Positions 30,183 to 38,783 of a stretch of 64,000 nucleotides of DNA are shown here, piece by piece. Below the pieces are notes generated by a model. The model had not been told where the DNA came from and did no database searches. It saw only the letters and a list, made by a program, of their open reading frames with translations. The stretch is from Singulisphaera acidiphila DSM 18658 (GTDB lineage: Bacteria; Planctomycetota; Planctomycetia; Isosphaerales; Isosphaeraceae): NCBI RefSeq assembly GCF_000242455.2, contig NC_019892.1:7326744-7390743 (forward strand). The letters run 5' to 3'. Positions within the stretch are counted from its first letter, which is position 1. Each line of letters opens with the position of its first letter. Position numbers and translations under genes: made by a program.

Positions 30183-30429
30183 TGGTCGTCTCCCCTGCTC
30201 CGAAGAGCAATGAGAGCCGGTCCTCACCTTCAAAAGGGTTGAGGAATTTGCTAACTGGTCGCAGCTCGAGTTCACCGGGGCACGCCCCTGCTCCCTCGTG
30301 CTGTTGGCTGTTGGATCCGTCTCCGTCGCGGTTCGACCTCCAACCAAACGGGGTCGAGACGACTCAAACGGCTCCACGCCGGCTTCCCTCAAAGGTTCTC
30401 TTCAACCACAAGAACCACGATCGACCGGA

Positions 30430-30442
30430 TTGTCAAAGAACG
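30430..30442 (-). promoter_or_regulatory. boxA-like site in the rRNA leader
   Basis: The minus strand reads GTTCTTTGACAAT, close to boxA (TGCTCTTTAACAA). It stands about 165 bases downstream of the predicted transcription start and 250 bases before 16S. A second copy is found before 23S, which supports both calls. Confidence 0.58.
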
Positions 30443-30607
30443 AACGTGCTATCGAAGCGATTGGCCGGAGCGACTTGCCCTGGGGGCGTGTCACGCCGGC
30501 CGACTCTACCGACAACATCACGGCCCGCTATCTTGGTCGTCGGTTTCCCGTCGCCAGGTCAGCCGGCCGTTGCGTCGTCACCCGTGGTGACACAGGCGAC
30601 AAGGGAG

Positions 30608-30635
30608 ATAATACCAACTTGGCTCCGAAGGTCAA
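30608..30635 (-). promoter_or_regulatory. promoter of the rRNA operon
   Basis: On the minus strand, TTGACC (30635-30630) and TATTAT (30613-30608) are separated by 16 bases, near to the sigma-70 consensus. Transcription would begin at about 30601, giving a leader of ~420 bases before 16S. Confidence 0.7.
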
Positions 30636-30937
30636 CCCTCGAGTCCCCGTGCGCTGGCTTTTTTTCAGCAGACATTTGCAGAAAAAAGTAATTGCATGTT
30701 CGATATAAGGTTTAGTGTTATGCAGTTGGCGGTTCATTTGGACTTGAATTGAGCCAGGAATGATCGGGTGCGACAGCTTCCTTGTTCTGAGGGGGTCTCA
30801 TGGCCTCGATCCGTTGCGTGATCCACTTTCCCTCCAGCCAGGAGCGTCTTAGAATGCTTCGGTCGGCCTGAGGCGTCGTTCGGTCGCGTCGGACGCAGGT
30901 CGCAGATGACGTCACACCGGCCGACAGGAACGAGACG

Positions 30938-31651
30938 ATGTCCGACATTGGCGCGATCCCCCAGGTCGCTGTGCTGGTTAGCGGCGGCTTGGAGAGCGCA
31001 ATTCTCTGCGTCGATCTGCTCCGTCAGTTCGGTCGCGTTCACCCGCTCTACGTTCGGTTTGGGCTTCGTTGGGAAGAGGTTGAGCTGGCCTATCTCAGGC
31101 GTTACCTCCAGGCGGTCGAGCGTCCGGGACTCTGCCCTCTCGAGATTCTGGACGAGCCGGTGGCCAGTGTTTACGGTCGGCACTGGAGCGTCGAGGGAAT
31201 CGCCGTTCCCGACGCCTCCTCGCCCGACGCGGCGGTTTACTTGCCCGGTCGCAATTTGCTGTTTCTTTCCAAAGCGGCGGTATGGTGTCGGCTGCGGAAT
31301 GTCGAGCGTCTTGCCCTGGGCTGTCTTGGCACCAATCCATTTCCGGATAGTACGCCGACCTTCTTTGAACAGATGGAGGCGGCCGTGAATCAGGCGATGG
31401 ACGGCCGCTTGCGGATTTTGCGACCGTTCGATCGCATGCATAAGGACGAAGTGTTGAAGCGAGGCTTCGATCTTCCCTTGCAGCTGACCTTTTCCTGCCT
31501 GAGTCCGGTGGACGGCCAGCACTGTGGGCGATGCAACAAGTGTGCGGAGCGTCGCAACGGGTTTCGCGACGCGTGCTTTCCCGATCCAACGAATTACGCC
31601 GCGCCTCCTCCTGACGGCTCAATGGGAATGGCCGTCGGATCTCACTTTTAG
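30938..31651 (+). CDS. queC: 7-cyano-7-deazaguanine synthase-like protein (QueC family)
   Basis: A 237-residue ATP-dependent enzyme related to QueC, which makes preQ0 from 7-carboxy-7-deazaguanine for queuosine and other 7-deazaguanines. The zinc site is complete near the C-terminus: C-x8-C-x2-C-x2-C (CLSPVDGQHCGRCNKC). The ATP-binding PP-loop reads SGGLES at residues 15-20; ordinary QueC proteins have SGGxDS, so the Asp is replaced by Glu (E19). The middle of the protein also diverges (LPGRNLLFLSKAAV is recognisable). It may be a QueC or a paralogue that acts on a related substrate. queD follows after 17 bases; queE and folE are not in the window. Confidence 0.82.
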   Translation: MSDIGAIPQVAVLVSGGLESAILCVDLLRQFGRVHPLYVRFGLRWEEVELAYLRRYLQAVERPGLCPLEILDEPVASVYGRHWSVEGIAVPDASSPDAAVYLPGRNLLFLSKAAVWCRLRNVERLALGCLGTNPFPDSTPTFFEQMEAAVNQAMDGRLRILRPFDRMHKDEVLKRGFDLPLQLTFSCLSPVDGQHCGRCNKCAERRNGFRDACFPDPTNYAAPPPDGSMGMAVGSHF

Positions 31652-31668
31652 ACGAGACGAATCACACG

Positions 31669-32076
31669 ATGTACCGAGTGACGCGCGAGATTGCATTCTG
31701 TTATGGCCATCGCTTGCTCAACTATGAGGGGAAGTGCAAGCATCTGCACGGGCACAACGGCCGAGCGGTGATCGTGCTCGAAGCCCAATCGCTCGACGCA
31801 CGGGGCATGCTGGTTGACTTCGTCGAGATCAAGCAGAAAGTTCAGCGTTGGATCGACGAGAACCTCGACCACAACATGCTTCTCTGCCGGGACGATCCGA
31901 TTCTGCCTGTCCTGGTCGAGCAAGGTGAGCGCGTCTTCGTAATGGACGCGAATCCGACGGCCGAGAATATCGCCCGACTCATCTTCGAGCGTACGGCCGA
32001 CGAAGGGCTGCCGGTGGTTGAGGTGATTCTCTGGGAAACGGAGAAGTGTTATGCCGCCTATTCATCCCCCGCTTGA
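31669..32076 (+). CDS. queD: 6-carboxy-5,6,7,8-tetrahydropterin synthase (QueD family)
   Basis: A 135-residue member of the 6-pyruvoyltetrahydropterin synthase family. QueD converts dihydroneopterin triphosphate to 6-carboxytetrahydropterin, the step leading into queuosine synthesis. Zinc ligands H14, H27 and H29 and the catalytic C23 are in place (AFCYGHRLL and C-x3-H-x-H in CKHLHGHN). The second catalytic pair is also present: LDHNML (about 66-71) and WETEKCYA near the end. Length is normal for QueD. It is co-directional with queC and ends before a strong terminator, so the two form a compact operon. Confidence 0.92.
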   Translation: MYRVTREIAFCYGHRLLNYEGKCKHLHGHNGRAVIVLEAQSLDARGMLVDFVEIKQKVQRWIDENLDHNMLLCRDDPILPVLVEQGERVFVMDANPTAENIARLIFERTADEGLPVVEVILWETEKCYAAYSSPA

Positions 32077-32112
32077 CCTTCATCCGCCCTTACGTTGAAG
32101 TCCTATGGCAAA

Positions 32113-32159
32113 GGGGGCATGGTCCACCACTTTTGGGATGGTGGGCCATGCCCGTTTTT
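32113..32159 (+). terminator. rho-independent terminator of queCD
   Basis: GGGCATGG pairs with CCATGCCC and the stem continues with CCACCA/TGGTGG around an A/T-poor loop; GTTTTT follows. It lies about 40 bases after the queD stop. Confidence 0.88.
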
Positions 32160-32241
32160 GCAGGACGGCAAGCCGATCTATTTTGGAAGAGCTGCGGTAA
32201 CTGGAAGCCGTTGGTACGCTCCTCATTCCTCGGCTCACCCA

Positions 32242-33057
32242 TTAGTGCGCGTGGCCATCCCCTTCTTCGCCTGCTTTGGCTTTGGCCTTGTGGACATAGG
32301 TGGAGGGTTCGTAGGGGAATTTCGAGTTTTCGACCCACCACTGAGTCTTCCCTTTGATCGTCGCCCCCTTGATAAAGATCAAGGCGTACTGCTCCTTCTC
32401 AGGAAACTTCTCGTTTCCCGGACCGCGAAGCACGTACAGAGCGGAAGCGTAGGGATTCATCCCCTCGAGCCCATGCCCCTCGATTCTTTCAAAGGCGATT
32501 TCTTCGCCAGGCCCGCTGGTAAGCCGGTCTTGAATGTTTCGAAGCGAGGCAAGCTGTTCGTTGGGCATGCCGGGCTGCGCTTGGGCGGTGATTTCTTTGA
32601 AGATCTCGGCCGGCTTCTTCCCCTCGCGGGCGAGCGGAGAGACCGTATAGAACACCGCGTCCTCGATTCTTCCTTTTTTCAAGACTTCGGCATATTGCGA
32701 TGCAAATTGCCCCGCGCCTCGCGAGCGGAGAAAATCTTGGACCAAGGTGCTCGTCACTGCGGCCAGGCCGAAGACGAGGCCAAGCGCCATTCCGGCCTGA
32801 GCCATCTTCTTTCCGGTCCAGATCTCAGGATCACGACGAATTCGCCGCTCTGCGCTGAGGCCGAAAACGATCGCGGCGATCGTGAACGCGAGAAAGAACC
32901 AACTCGTAAAGCAGAGCACCGCCAGTACCCCGCAGATCAAGCTCAGAATCGCTGCCGGGCTGATCGCTCGATAAGCGGCAATTTCATTATCAATGCCCGA
33001 GATCGGCGCTGAAATTGACGCGAATGGTTTCTGATCTTGATCGAGCGCCACGTTCAA
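32242..33057 (-). CDS. DUF4190-type membrane protein
   Basis: A 271-residue protein with two adjacent membrane segments at about residues 32-66 and 85-110, which match the DUF4190 pattern (ILSLICGVLAVLC, then GLVFGLAAVTS). The outer part (115-260) holds a charged, Lys/Glu-rich domain with GRIEDAVFYTVSPLAR and QYALIFIKGATIKG; its fold resembles a small ligand-binding or anchor domain, but I do not recognise it. A His/Lys-rich tail (HKAKAKAGEEGDGHAH) closes the protein. It is convergent with queD. The function is not known. Confidence 0.75.
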   Translation of the reverse strand: MNVALDQDQKPFASISAPISGIDNEIAAYRAISPAAILSLICGVLAVLCFTSWFFLAFTIAAIVFGLSAERRIRRDPEIWTGKKMAQAGMALGLVFGLAAVTSTLVQDFLRSRGAGQFASQYAEVLKKGRIEDAVFYTVSPLAREGKKPAEIFKEITAQAQPGMPNEQLASLRNIQDRLTSGPGEEIAFERIEGHGLEGMNPYASALYVLRGPGNEKFPEKEQYALIFIKGATIKGKTQWWVENSKFPYEPSTYVHKAKAKAGEEGDGHAH

Positions 33058-33202
33058 AACTCCTGCGGCGGGGATTCAACGGTCCGGTCGGGATTGGGTT
33101 CGACCAGATGCGGGAGAAAAAGCATTCGACAAAGAATCCGCGAGCTGGCCGACGGACCTGACGTCTTTGAGGCTAATCAGACCTGAGTTAAGCGTCAAGT
33201 GT

Positions 33203-33793
33203 TCAGCGCGACGCGAGCCCCGGGAATCGGGCGGGCATGAATGTCGAAAAGGCCATGGCCACCCAAAAGAGACCGAGGATCCATCCGGTCACGTTGGTCC
33301 ACGACCAAGAACGACTCCCCAGGCGGCATCGCCAGCCGGCAAGGAGAACCGCCAGCATCGTCATGCCCATCGCCTCGTACCCGAGCGGTGTGGCCCAGGC
33401 CTGCATCCGCCAAGAACCGCGGGCCACTGCCGTGGCGTTGAACACCCAGAGCAAGAGTCCGCCCGTCATCCAGAGCAATTCACCAAGCCCGCGCTCGCCG
33501 GAATCAACCCGGGCCAACACCACAGGCCCAACCAGCGCGAGGCAGCCCGCGAGCGTATAGATACCGGCCAGTAGATCATGAGGGGGCCAACTGACCTTTC
33601 CTCGCTGGACGAGCATGTAAAGGCCATAGCTGACCGCCGCGCTCAGCAGGAGAGCATTGACGAGTTGTGGCGACGTGGAGTTGCCCGCGGGCGAATTCGA
33701 GGTCGCCTTGGTCCCGGAACGTTTCGGAGGCATCGGTGGTGGGCTTCCCATCGGCGAGGTGATCGTGCGCAGGACGAACCCCAACCCAACCAA
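33203..33793 (-). CDS. small multi-pass membrane protein, unknown
   Basis: A protein of up to 196 residues with about five hydrophobic segments from residue 45 onward (VNALLLSAAVSYGLYML, LLAGIYTLAGCLALVG and so on). I do not recognise a family. The first ~40 residues are Pro/Ser/Thr-rich. The start is uncertain: the frame opens at a TTG (33793) without a ribosome site, and ATG codons at 33751 and 33733 are more likely true starts. It shares direction with its neighbours, but gaps of over 130 bases speak against one operon. Confidence 0.55.
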   Translation of the reverse strand: MVGLGFVLRTITSPMGSPPPMPPKRSGTKATSNSPAGNSTSPQLVNALLLSAAVSYGLYMLVQRGKVSWPPHDLLAGIYTLAGCLALVGPVVLARVDSGERGLGELLWMTGGLLLWVFNATAVARGSWRMQAWATPLGYEAMGMTMLAVLLAGWRCRLGSRSWSWTNVTGWILGLFWVAMAFSTFMPARFPGLASR

Positions 33794-33925
33794 GTTGAGG
33801 AACAGTCGGCTGCCAATTCATTCCATCGGCGCAGGGGGAAGGCCGCGATCAGTCGGATCGAGCGATTTGTCCATCACTCGTGCGGGCTCGGTCGATCCTC
33901 ACTTTGATGAGGATTGCGTCGATTG

Positions 33926-34468
33926 TCAGTCGGGCGGAAAAAGCGGTTCCGCAGGATAAGTCAGCCCTGCCTCAGAGATGCGGGCGAACTCCGTCAGCCA
34001 ATGCTGTGCCACCTGCGATGGCCCCATGATGTCCCAGACCGTCCAGCCAGCAACGATCAGGGCGTCTGCAATCAGCCGTCGATGGCAACGCCACGGGACC
34101 GCTTCGGAACACATCAAGGCGGTTCGGTAGGTTTCAGCGATCGAAACGAGGGCGGCCAGACCATCCTGGAATTCGGCGCTCGTCATATAATCGGCATAAG
34201 CGTTGAACGCCTCGACTCGCCAACCGTTGTTCGGCGAATCGAGGTTTCGTTGGTGGCGTCGACCACCCAAGGGCCCGAGATGGCGATAGCCGATGTGGAC
34301 ACGTTTGAGTTTGTCCTCCAACGCGTCGCGATTGAATTGCGGGTGGCGTTGGGATCCAGGGAAGCGACGGACGTCGGCGACCTGACTGATCGACCACTCT
34401 TCAAGGAGGCCGACGAAGACGTCGAGCTTCCGAGTGGAATGGCCGATTGTCCAGATTTCCCGCGTCAT
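33926..34468 (-). CDS. DUF488 family protein
   Basis: A 180-residue soluble protein of the DUF488 family. The motifs are clear: WTIGHSTRK at the start, VADVRRFPGSQRHPQFN at about 30-46, YRHLGPLGGRR, and C-S-E...WRCHRRLIADAL (about 120-137), which contains the conserved Cys and Cys-His-Arg. The family is of unknown function; the conserved Cys/His residues suggest a metal or redox site. It follows the SMP-30 gene by 19 bases and may be cotranscribed with it, although the two have no obvious joint task. Confidence 0.9.
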   Translation of the reverse strand: MTREIWTIGHSTRKLDVFVGLLEEWSISQVADVRRFPGSQRHPQFNRDALEDKLKRVHIGYRHLGPLGGRRHQRNLDSPNNGWRVEAFNAYADYMTSAEFQDGLAALVSIAETYRTALMCSEAVPWRCHRRLIADALIVAGWTVWDIMGPSQVAQHWLTEFARISEAGLTYPAEPLFPPD

Positions 34469-34487
34469 CGACTCCTCTTCGGCTTGT

Positions 34488-35528
34488 TCAGAAGCCCAAT
34501 CCCTTGGTCGTCAAGCGGATCCGGGCGAGATACATATCTGCGTTCACGTAGAGCGTTGAGCCATCGTCGCCCCAGGCGCAGTTGCCGTTGGCCTCTCCGG
34601 TCGCGAGCGTTCCCAGGTGGGTGCCATCCGGACTGAAGATGAAGACTCCGCCGGGGGCTGTTGCGAAGAGATTCCCCAACTGGTCGACCTTCAGGCCGTC
34701 GGGCAATCCCTTCAAGGCCTTGTTCTTGGCCAACGACGTGGCGTCGAAAAAGACCTTTCCTGCGCCAAGCGTGCCGTCCTCCTTCACGTCATAGGCCATC
34801 CAGAGGGCTTGCTCCGGGTCGGAGTTCGCAACGTAGAGCGTCTTCTCGTCAGGGGAAAAGGCGATCCCGTTGGGATAGGTCAACTTGTCGGTCAGAAGTG
34901 TCACCTTGCCGTCCTTGGCGAGGCGGAAGACCCCGTTGAAAGGCAGCTCTTTTTTGGGGTCGTCATTCTTGCCCAGGAGACCGTAAGGGGGATCGGTGAA
35001 GTAGAGGTCACCATTCGACTTGAAGACGGCATCGTTGGGGCTGTTGAATCGTTTGCCCTCGTAGCGATCGGCGAGGACCGTGAACTTGCGGTTGGGTTCG
35101 AGTCGAGCAATGCAGCGGTCCCCGTGCTGGCAAAGGATAAGCCGTCCCTGAGCATCCATGGCCAACCCGTTGGATCCCGGTTCACCTCCGCGCGCCACGG
35201 AACCTGTATACCCACTGGGCTCGAGGAAAACGCTCGCCCCCTCCCCTTCCTTCCAGCGAAAGACCTTGTTCTGGGGGACGTCGGAGAACAGGAGATATCG
35301 ACCTTGCCGGTCCCAGACCGGTCCCTCGGACCAGTCGTAGCCATCGGCAAGTCGCTCGATCTTCGCCTCGCTCGGGACCAGGCGATCGAGGCGCGGATCC
35401 TTTCGCTCGATCGTGCCCAGTGAAGGGTATTCCTTCTTCTCGTCCGCCGGCGCGTTCAGGCATAACAGTCCGAGGACGGTCCAGGCTGAGAGAACGCCGA
35501 TTTGTAGCCGGATCGCATTCATGAGCAT
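34488..35528 (-). CDS. exported SMP-30/gluconolactonase-like protein
   Basis: A 346-residue beta-propeller protein of the SMP-30/gluconolactonase/LRE family, which binds a divalent metal and hydrolyses lactones or related esters. A signal peptide covers about residues 1-30 (ending NAPADEKK). Family motifs follow in order: EGPVWDRQGRYLLFSD, FRW, GLAMDAQGRLILCQHGDR, SPNDAVFKSNGDLYFTDPPYG, PNGIAFSPDEKTLYVANS and PDGLKVDQLGNLF; these provide the metal-binding Glu, Asn and Asp residues. The start at ATG 35528 (or ATG 35522) gives a proper signal peptide; an earlier in-frame codon at 35600 does not. The substrate is unknown. Confidence 0.9.
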   Translation of the reverse strand: MLMNAIRLQIGVLSAWTVLGLLCLNAPADEKKEYPSLGTIERKDPRLDRLVPSEAKIERLADGYDWSEGPVWDRQGRYLLFSDVPQNKVFRWKEGEGASVFLEPSGYTGSVARGGEPGSNGLAMDAQGRLILCQHGDRCIARLEPNRKFTVLADRYEGKRFNSPNDAVFKSNGDLYFTDPPYGLLGKNDDPKKELPFNGVFRLAKDGKVTLLTDKLTYPNGIAFSPDEKTLYVANSDPEQALWMAYDVKEDGTLGAGKVFFDATSLAKNKALKGLPDGLKVDQLGNLFATAPGGVFIFSPDGTHLGTLATGEANGNCAWGDDGSTLYVNADMYLARIRLTTKGLGF

Positions 35529-35663
35529 ACTACCCCGCGGGAAGAGCCGGGTCGCGAAGACCGATTTGTGAAGGCCAAGGCCTGAACTTAGCCCCATCAC
35601 AAGTCGCTGACAATCATCTCCCGGGCCAACCGCAGGATTTCGAGGTAGTGAGCCCAGTCATTC

Positions 35664-35698
35664 CGCCGGGTTCGGTCTCGTTCCGACCGAACCCGGCG
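35664..35698 (-). terminator. 14-bp perfect hairpin after the large membrane gene
   Basis: CGCCGGGTTCGGTC (35664-35677) pairs with its exact complement (35685-35698) around a 7-base loop, 13 bases beyond the stop of the minus-strand gene that ends at 35712. There is no T-run. It may be a terminator, a transcript-stabilising stem or a dispersed repeat. Confidence 0.55.
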
Positions 35699-35711
35699 TA
35701 GGACGAAGAAC

Positions 35712-38555
35712 TCAGAGTTCGGCAAAAGGAAGGGTTTCGGTCACGATCACTTGGGCGGCCGCCTTGGCGACCTCATTCGGTGCATGCTCGGCCGCCTGGC
35801 GAGCATGTCGGAGGGACTCGATTGCGCGGCCTGCGTCTTCTTCAAGAACGGCCAGACCATAGTGGGCCTCGAACAGGTCCGCTTCGTCGCGGAGCGCGTC
35901 TTGATAATGACGGCGAGCCTCGTCAAACAGGCCTTCCACCAAGTAACTCACCGCGACGCGGGCCGAACGGATCGCGGGGCGAGGCGGAGCACTCGCCTTC
36001 TGCCAGAGAACGCGGGCTTGTTCGGCTTCTCCGAGATGAAGGCGGAGGGTCGCAATCCGATCGGTGACCTCCCACGGTCTTGATTCGCTGGGATAGGCCC
36101 GCTCGAGCAGGTCGGCCGCTCCGCCGGCTCGACCCGTGGCGAGCATCGAGGCGACGATCCGGTCAAGCTCACTCAGGTTCTCCCAAGCCGAGCTGATCTC
36201 CTGACCTAACTGTTCGCGAAGTTGCGCGAGCTCATTTGCGGACTTGGCCTGGGTTTCAGCCTGGTTCAGGTTGATCGGCCGCAGTCCGATGAGACGCTCG
36301 TGCAACGGGGCCGCCGCCTCGTTCATCCGCCGATCCTGGTACTGCTGGCTCAAGAGGAGCAATGTGAGGAAATCGTTCGGAGCGGCCAGGTGAGCACGTC
36401 GAAGTGCATAGGTCGCACGGACGGCAGAGAGGTCGAAGACCGGATCGAACGGGAGTCGATATCTCTGCACTCGATTCGACGGCTCTACTGCGGGCTCGCG
36501 GGCCGCCTCGATTTGACCGATCAATTTCCAGCCGGTCAGCGAATCGGGGTCGGCCTGCTGAATCCGCCTGGCATAGTCAAGGCCCAGGAGTATCATCGGC
36601 CTCGCCAGGTCGGATCGCTGATGCGCTTGCAAAACGCCGGCGTAGGCCCAGATGGCTTTGGCGGAGGCGACGAACGCATCGATCCCTTGGGGGATCGTCG
36701 CCGAGGCAGGTCGAAAATGGCGAGCGGCAAAATCCACCTGATTGGCACGGACGATCTCTGCATTCGCATCGTGGACGAAAACGCCCACGATGGAATCGAA
36801 CCAGACACAGCGCCAGTGCGGTGTGGTCATCATATTGGCGCCGATCATGGCATTGGTGGCATGTCCCGCCAGCACCACGGGCCGCCCGATCTGGTCGAGT
36901 TGGGCGGGCCAACTCGACGATTCCTTCATCCCCCCCATCTCGCTTTGCAGGTTGAGATAACGCTCATACAAGTCGGGCCCGATCACCTCGAGTCGGGCAT
37001 CGACGAACACCTTCCGTTCCAGGCCAGGAGTTCGCTCCGCGCCGTGGTAGTAGTCGTAGAGCGCGGCGTAGCCGTCGTGAAAACTGAGAAAGCGATTGGG
37101 CATGCCCGGTTTCCCGGCGAACTTGACCGCCTCGTGTGGAAACCAGAGCGGTTCCTCTCCCAGCCCGATCCGTCGATCCTCGCCGGCCCACGCGTAGAGT
37201 CGGCCGCTGGCGACGATCGCAAACACCACTGCGATACATCCGAGCGTTGCCAACCTTGGGAGGATGAAGGGGGCGAGCGACTCGCCCTCGATCCTGGGCC
37301 GGCGACGACTGATGGCAGCCGCCCACTCCGCGAAATTCCAGGCGGTGATCGTGCCCACCACGGCTGCAAACTGATGACTGTTTCGCGTGGCCTGCCAACT
37401 CAACCGGCAGAAGGCGGCGAACAAGAGAAACCGGAAGAGCGTCATCGACCAGTCACGCACTCGCCCCTGAGGAAGCTCTTCAGCCTCCTTCGTCCGTTTT
37501 GCCGTTTTCCGTTTTGACTTGGAAGTATCCTTCTTCGACGATCCTCGGGCAGGCGGGTCGAGTTGCGGATCGGACTGTGGAATTGAAGACGAGGTCCGTG
37601 CCACAACCGACCAGAGAATCGGAATCACGAAGCTCAAAGCGCCAAGGATGATGGTCAGAAGGTGGAGACAAAGCGGTAGGTTGTTCCAGCCCACATTCCG
37701 TTTGATGAACTCAGGGATCGGGGTCAATTCGGCAATCGACTTCGAGAAGATGGGATTCCCCATCGTCTGCAAGAGCTGGAGGGGGTAAAGCGCTCCCTTC
37801 AACCCATAGGGATTGAGGAGGCAGGCTGCGCCCGTCAAGAGCGTCGCAATCCCGACCGTGCGCCACCAACGCGTTCGCGAGGGAGCGAACGCCCCCGGCC
37901 GAAAGATCGCGGAGACGAGGGCAAACCCAATCAGGATGGGGCCGAGAACAAAGAGCCCCTGCGAGTTGACCCAGGCGACCTGAACGATCGGCAGCAGAAA
38001 AGCGAGCCTGGGGTGTTTGTCCCAACGGAAGAGTACCGCCAGGTCGGCACACAGGTAGAGGAGAGTGAACGTCTCGGGGCGAACATACATCCGACCACTC
38101 AGGACAAGCAAGGCGGGCATCCAGCCCAGCAGCATGACCCAGACGGGCCAGTCCCGTTTCTTGGCGGTGATGACCAGGAGGATTGCGAAGCAGGTGATCA
38201 CGCACTTGGCCAGGTTCAGTGCAACCACCCCGCCGTATGCGTATCCCCAGCTCAGGACGACTTGAAAGCCCCAGTGCAAGTCGACCCAAGGATGGTCGGA
38301 CACGGTGAACGTATAGAGATCGGTGGTCGGCACGGTGTGGTGCTGGCGAATCCAGTCACCGGTCCGAAGGTGCCACCAGAAATCGGTGTCTTTGAGCGGG
38401 AAAACGCCCAGCAGGAACGTGAGCTCCAAGAAGGACGCAATCAGGATCCAGTCGAGCACGCGGAGAGTGGTCGGAAGCGGAGGTGGTTCGTCGATTAAAG
38501 GGGCTAGGGCCGGCTTGGACCTAGTCTTTCGCGCCGGCGGACTCTCCGAAGACAT
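35712..38555 (-). CDS. large GT-C-like membrane protein with TPR tail
   Basis: A 947-residue protein. About ten membrane segments fill residues 30-490, after a basic N-terminus. The first outer loop reads DTDFWWHLRTGDWI (about 57-70), a motif shared by many bacterial multi-membrane proteins thought to be GT-C glycosyltransferases. A Lys/Arg/Glu-rich cytosolic loop lies at about 325-360. The region 500-690 is soluble (outer face), and the C-terminal 250 residues have TPR-like helical pairs (ALRDEADLFEAHYGLAVLEE, EHAPNEVA). Sugar transfer or surface assembly is inferred, not shown. It is transcribed alone, divergent from the peroxiredoxin gene, and ends at a strong hairpin. Confidence 0.72.
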   Translation of the reverse strand: MSSESPPARKTRSKPALAPLIDEPPPLPTTLRVLDWILIASFLELTFLLGVFPLKDTDFWWHLRTGDWIRQHHTVPTTDLYTFTVSDHPWVDLHWGFQVVLSWGYAYGGVVALNLAKCVITCFAILLVITAKKRDWPVWVMLLGWMPALLVLSGRMYVRPETFTLLYLCADLAVLFRWDKHPRLAFLLPIVQVAWVNSQGLFVLGPILIGFALVSAIFRPGAFAPSRTRWWRTVGIATLLTGAACLLNPYGLKGALYPLQLLQTMGNPIFSKSIAELTPIPEFIKRNVGWNNLPLCLHLLTIILGALSFVIPILWSVVARTSSSIPQSDPQLDPPARGSSKKDTSKSKRKTAKRTKEAEELPQGRVRDWSMTLFRFLLFAAFCRLSWQATRNSHQFAAVVGTITAWNFAEWAAAISRRRPRIEGESLAPFILPRLATLGCIAVVFAIVASGRLYAWAGEDRRIGLGEEPLWFPHEAVKFAGKPGMPNRFLSFHDGYAALYDYYHGAERTPGLERKVFVDARLEVIGPDLYERYLNLQSEMGGMKESSSWPAQLDQIGRPVVLAGHATNAMIGANMMTTPHWRCVWFDSIVGVFVHDANAEIVRANQVDFAARHFRPASATIPQGIDAFVASAKAIWAYAGVLQAHQRSDLARPMILLGLDYARRIQQADPDSLTGWKLIGQIEAAREPAVEPSNRVQRYRLPFDPVFDLSAVRATYALRRAHLAAPNDFLTLLLLSQQYQDRRMNEAAAPLHERLIGLRPINLNQAETQAKSANELAQLREQLGQEISSAWENLSELDRIVASMLATGRAGGAADLLERAYPSESRPWEVTDRIATLRLHLGEAEQARVLWQKASAPPRPAIRSARVAVSYLVEGLFDEARRHYQDALRDEADLFEAHYGLAVLEEDAGRAIESLRHARQAAEHAPNEVAKAAAQVIVTETLPFAEL

Positions 38556-38783
38556 CGGCGAACACCTCGACTTGGGATGGGGGACGCAGGATTGGGCCCC
38601 CGTCAGTTTACCCGAGTGGGAGGTGCAGGGTCGAGTCGGACGTTGGGTTTGATGCCGCAGGCGAACCGAACATGTCGTTGAATTCTCAGGTTCCCGCTGC
38701 TACGCTCGACACCCTTCCCTGGATGCCCCTGGGCCTTTGGGGAAATGGGCCTACCATCCACTCACACCTTTGAGGAGGTCGTT

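Larger units (their letters stand above)
30183..30937. other. rRNA leader and intergenic region
   Basis: The ~420 bases next to 16S are the transcribed leader of the rRNA operon on the minus strand, with a boxA-like site and the promoter at 30608-30635. The remaining ~300 bases before queC are A/T-richer in the stretch 30660-30720 and must hold its promoter, which I could not pin down. No protein-coding frame is convincing. Confidence 0.55.

Noticed and set aside
36222-37517. Plus-strand open frame of 431 codons
   Set aside because: Antisense to the large membrane protein gene; no domain and no ribosome site.
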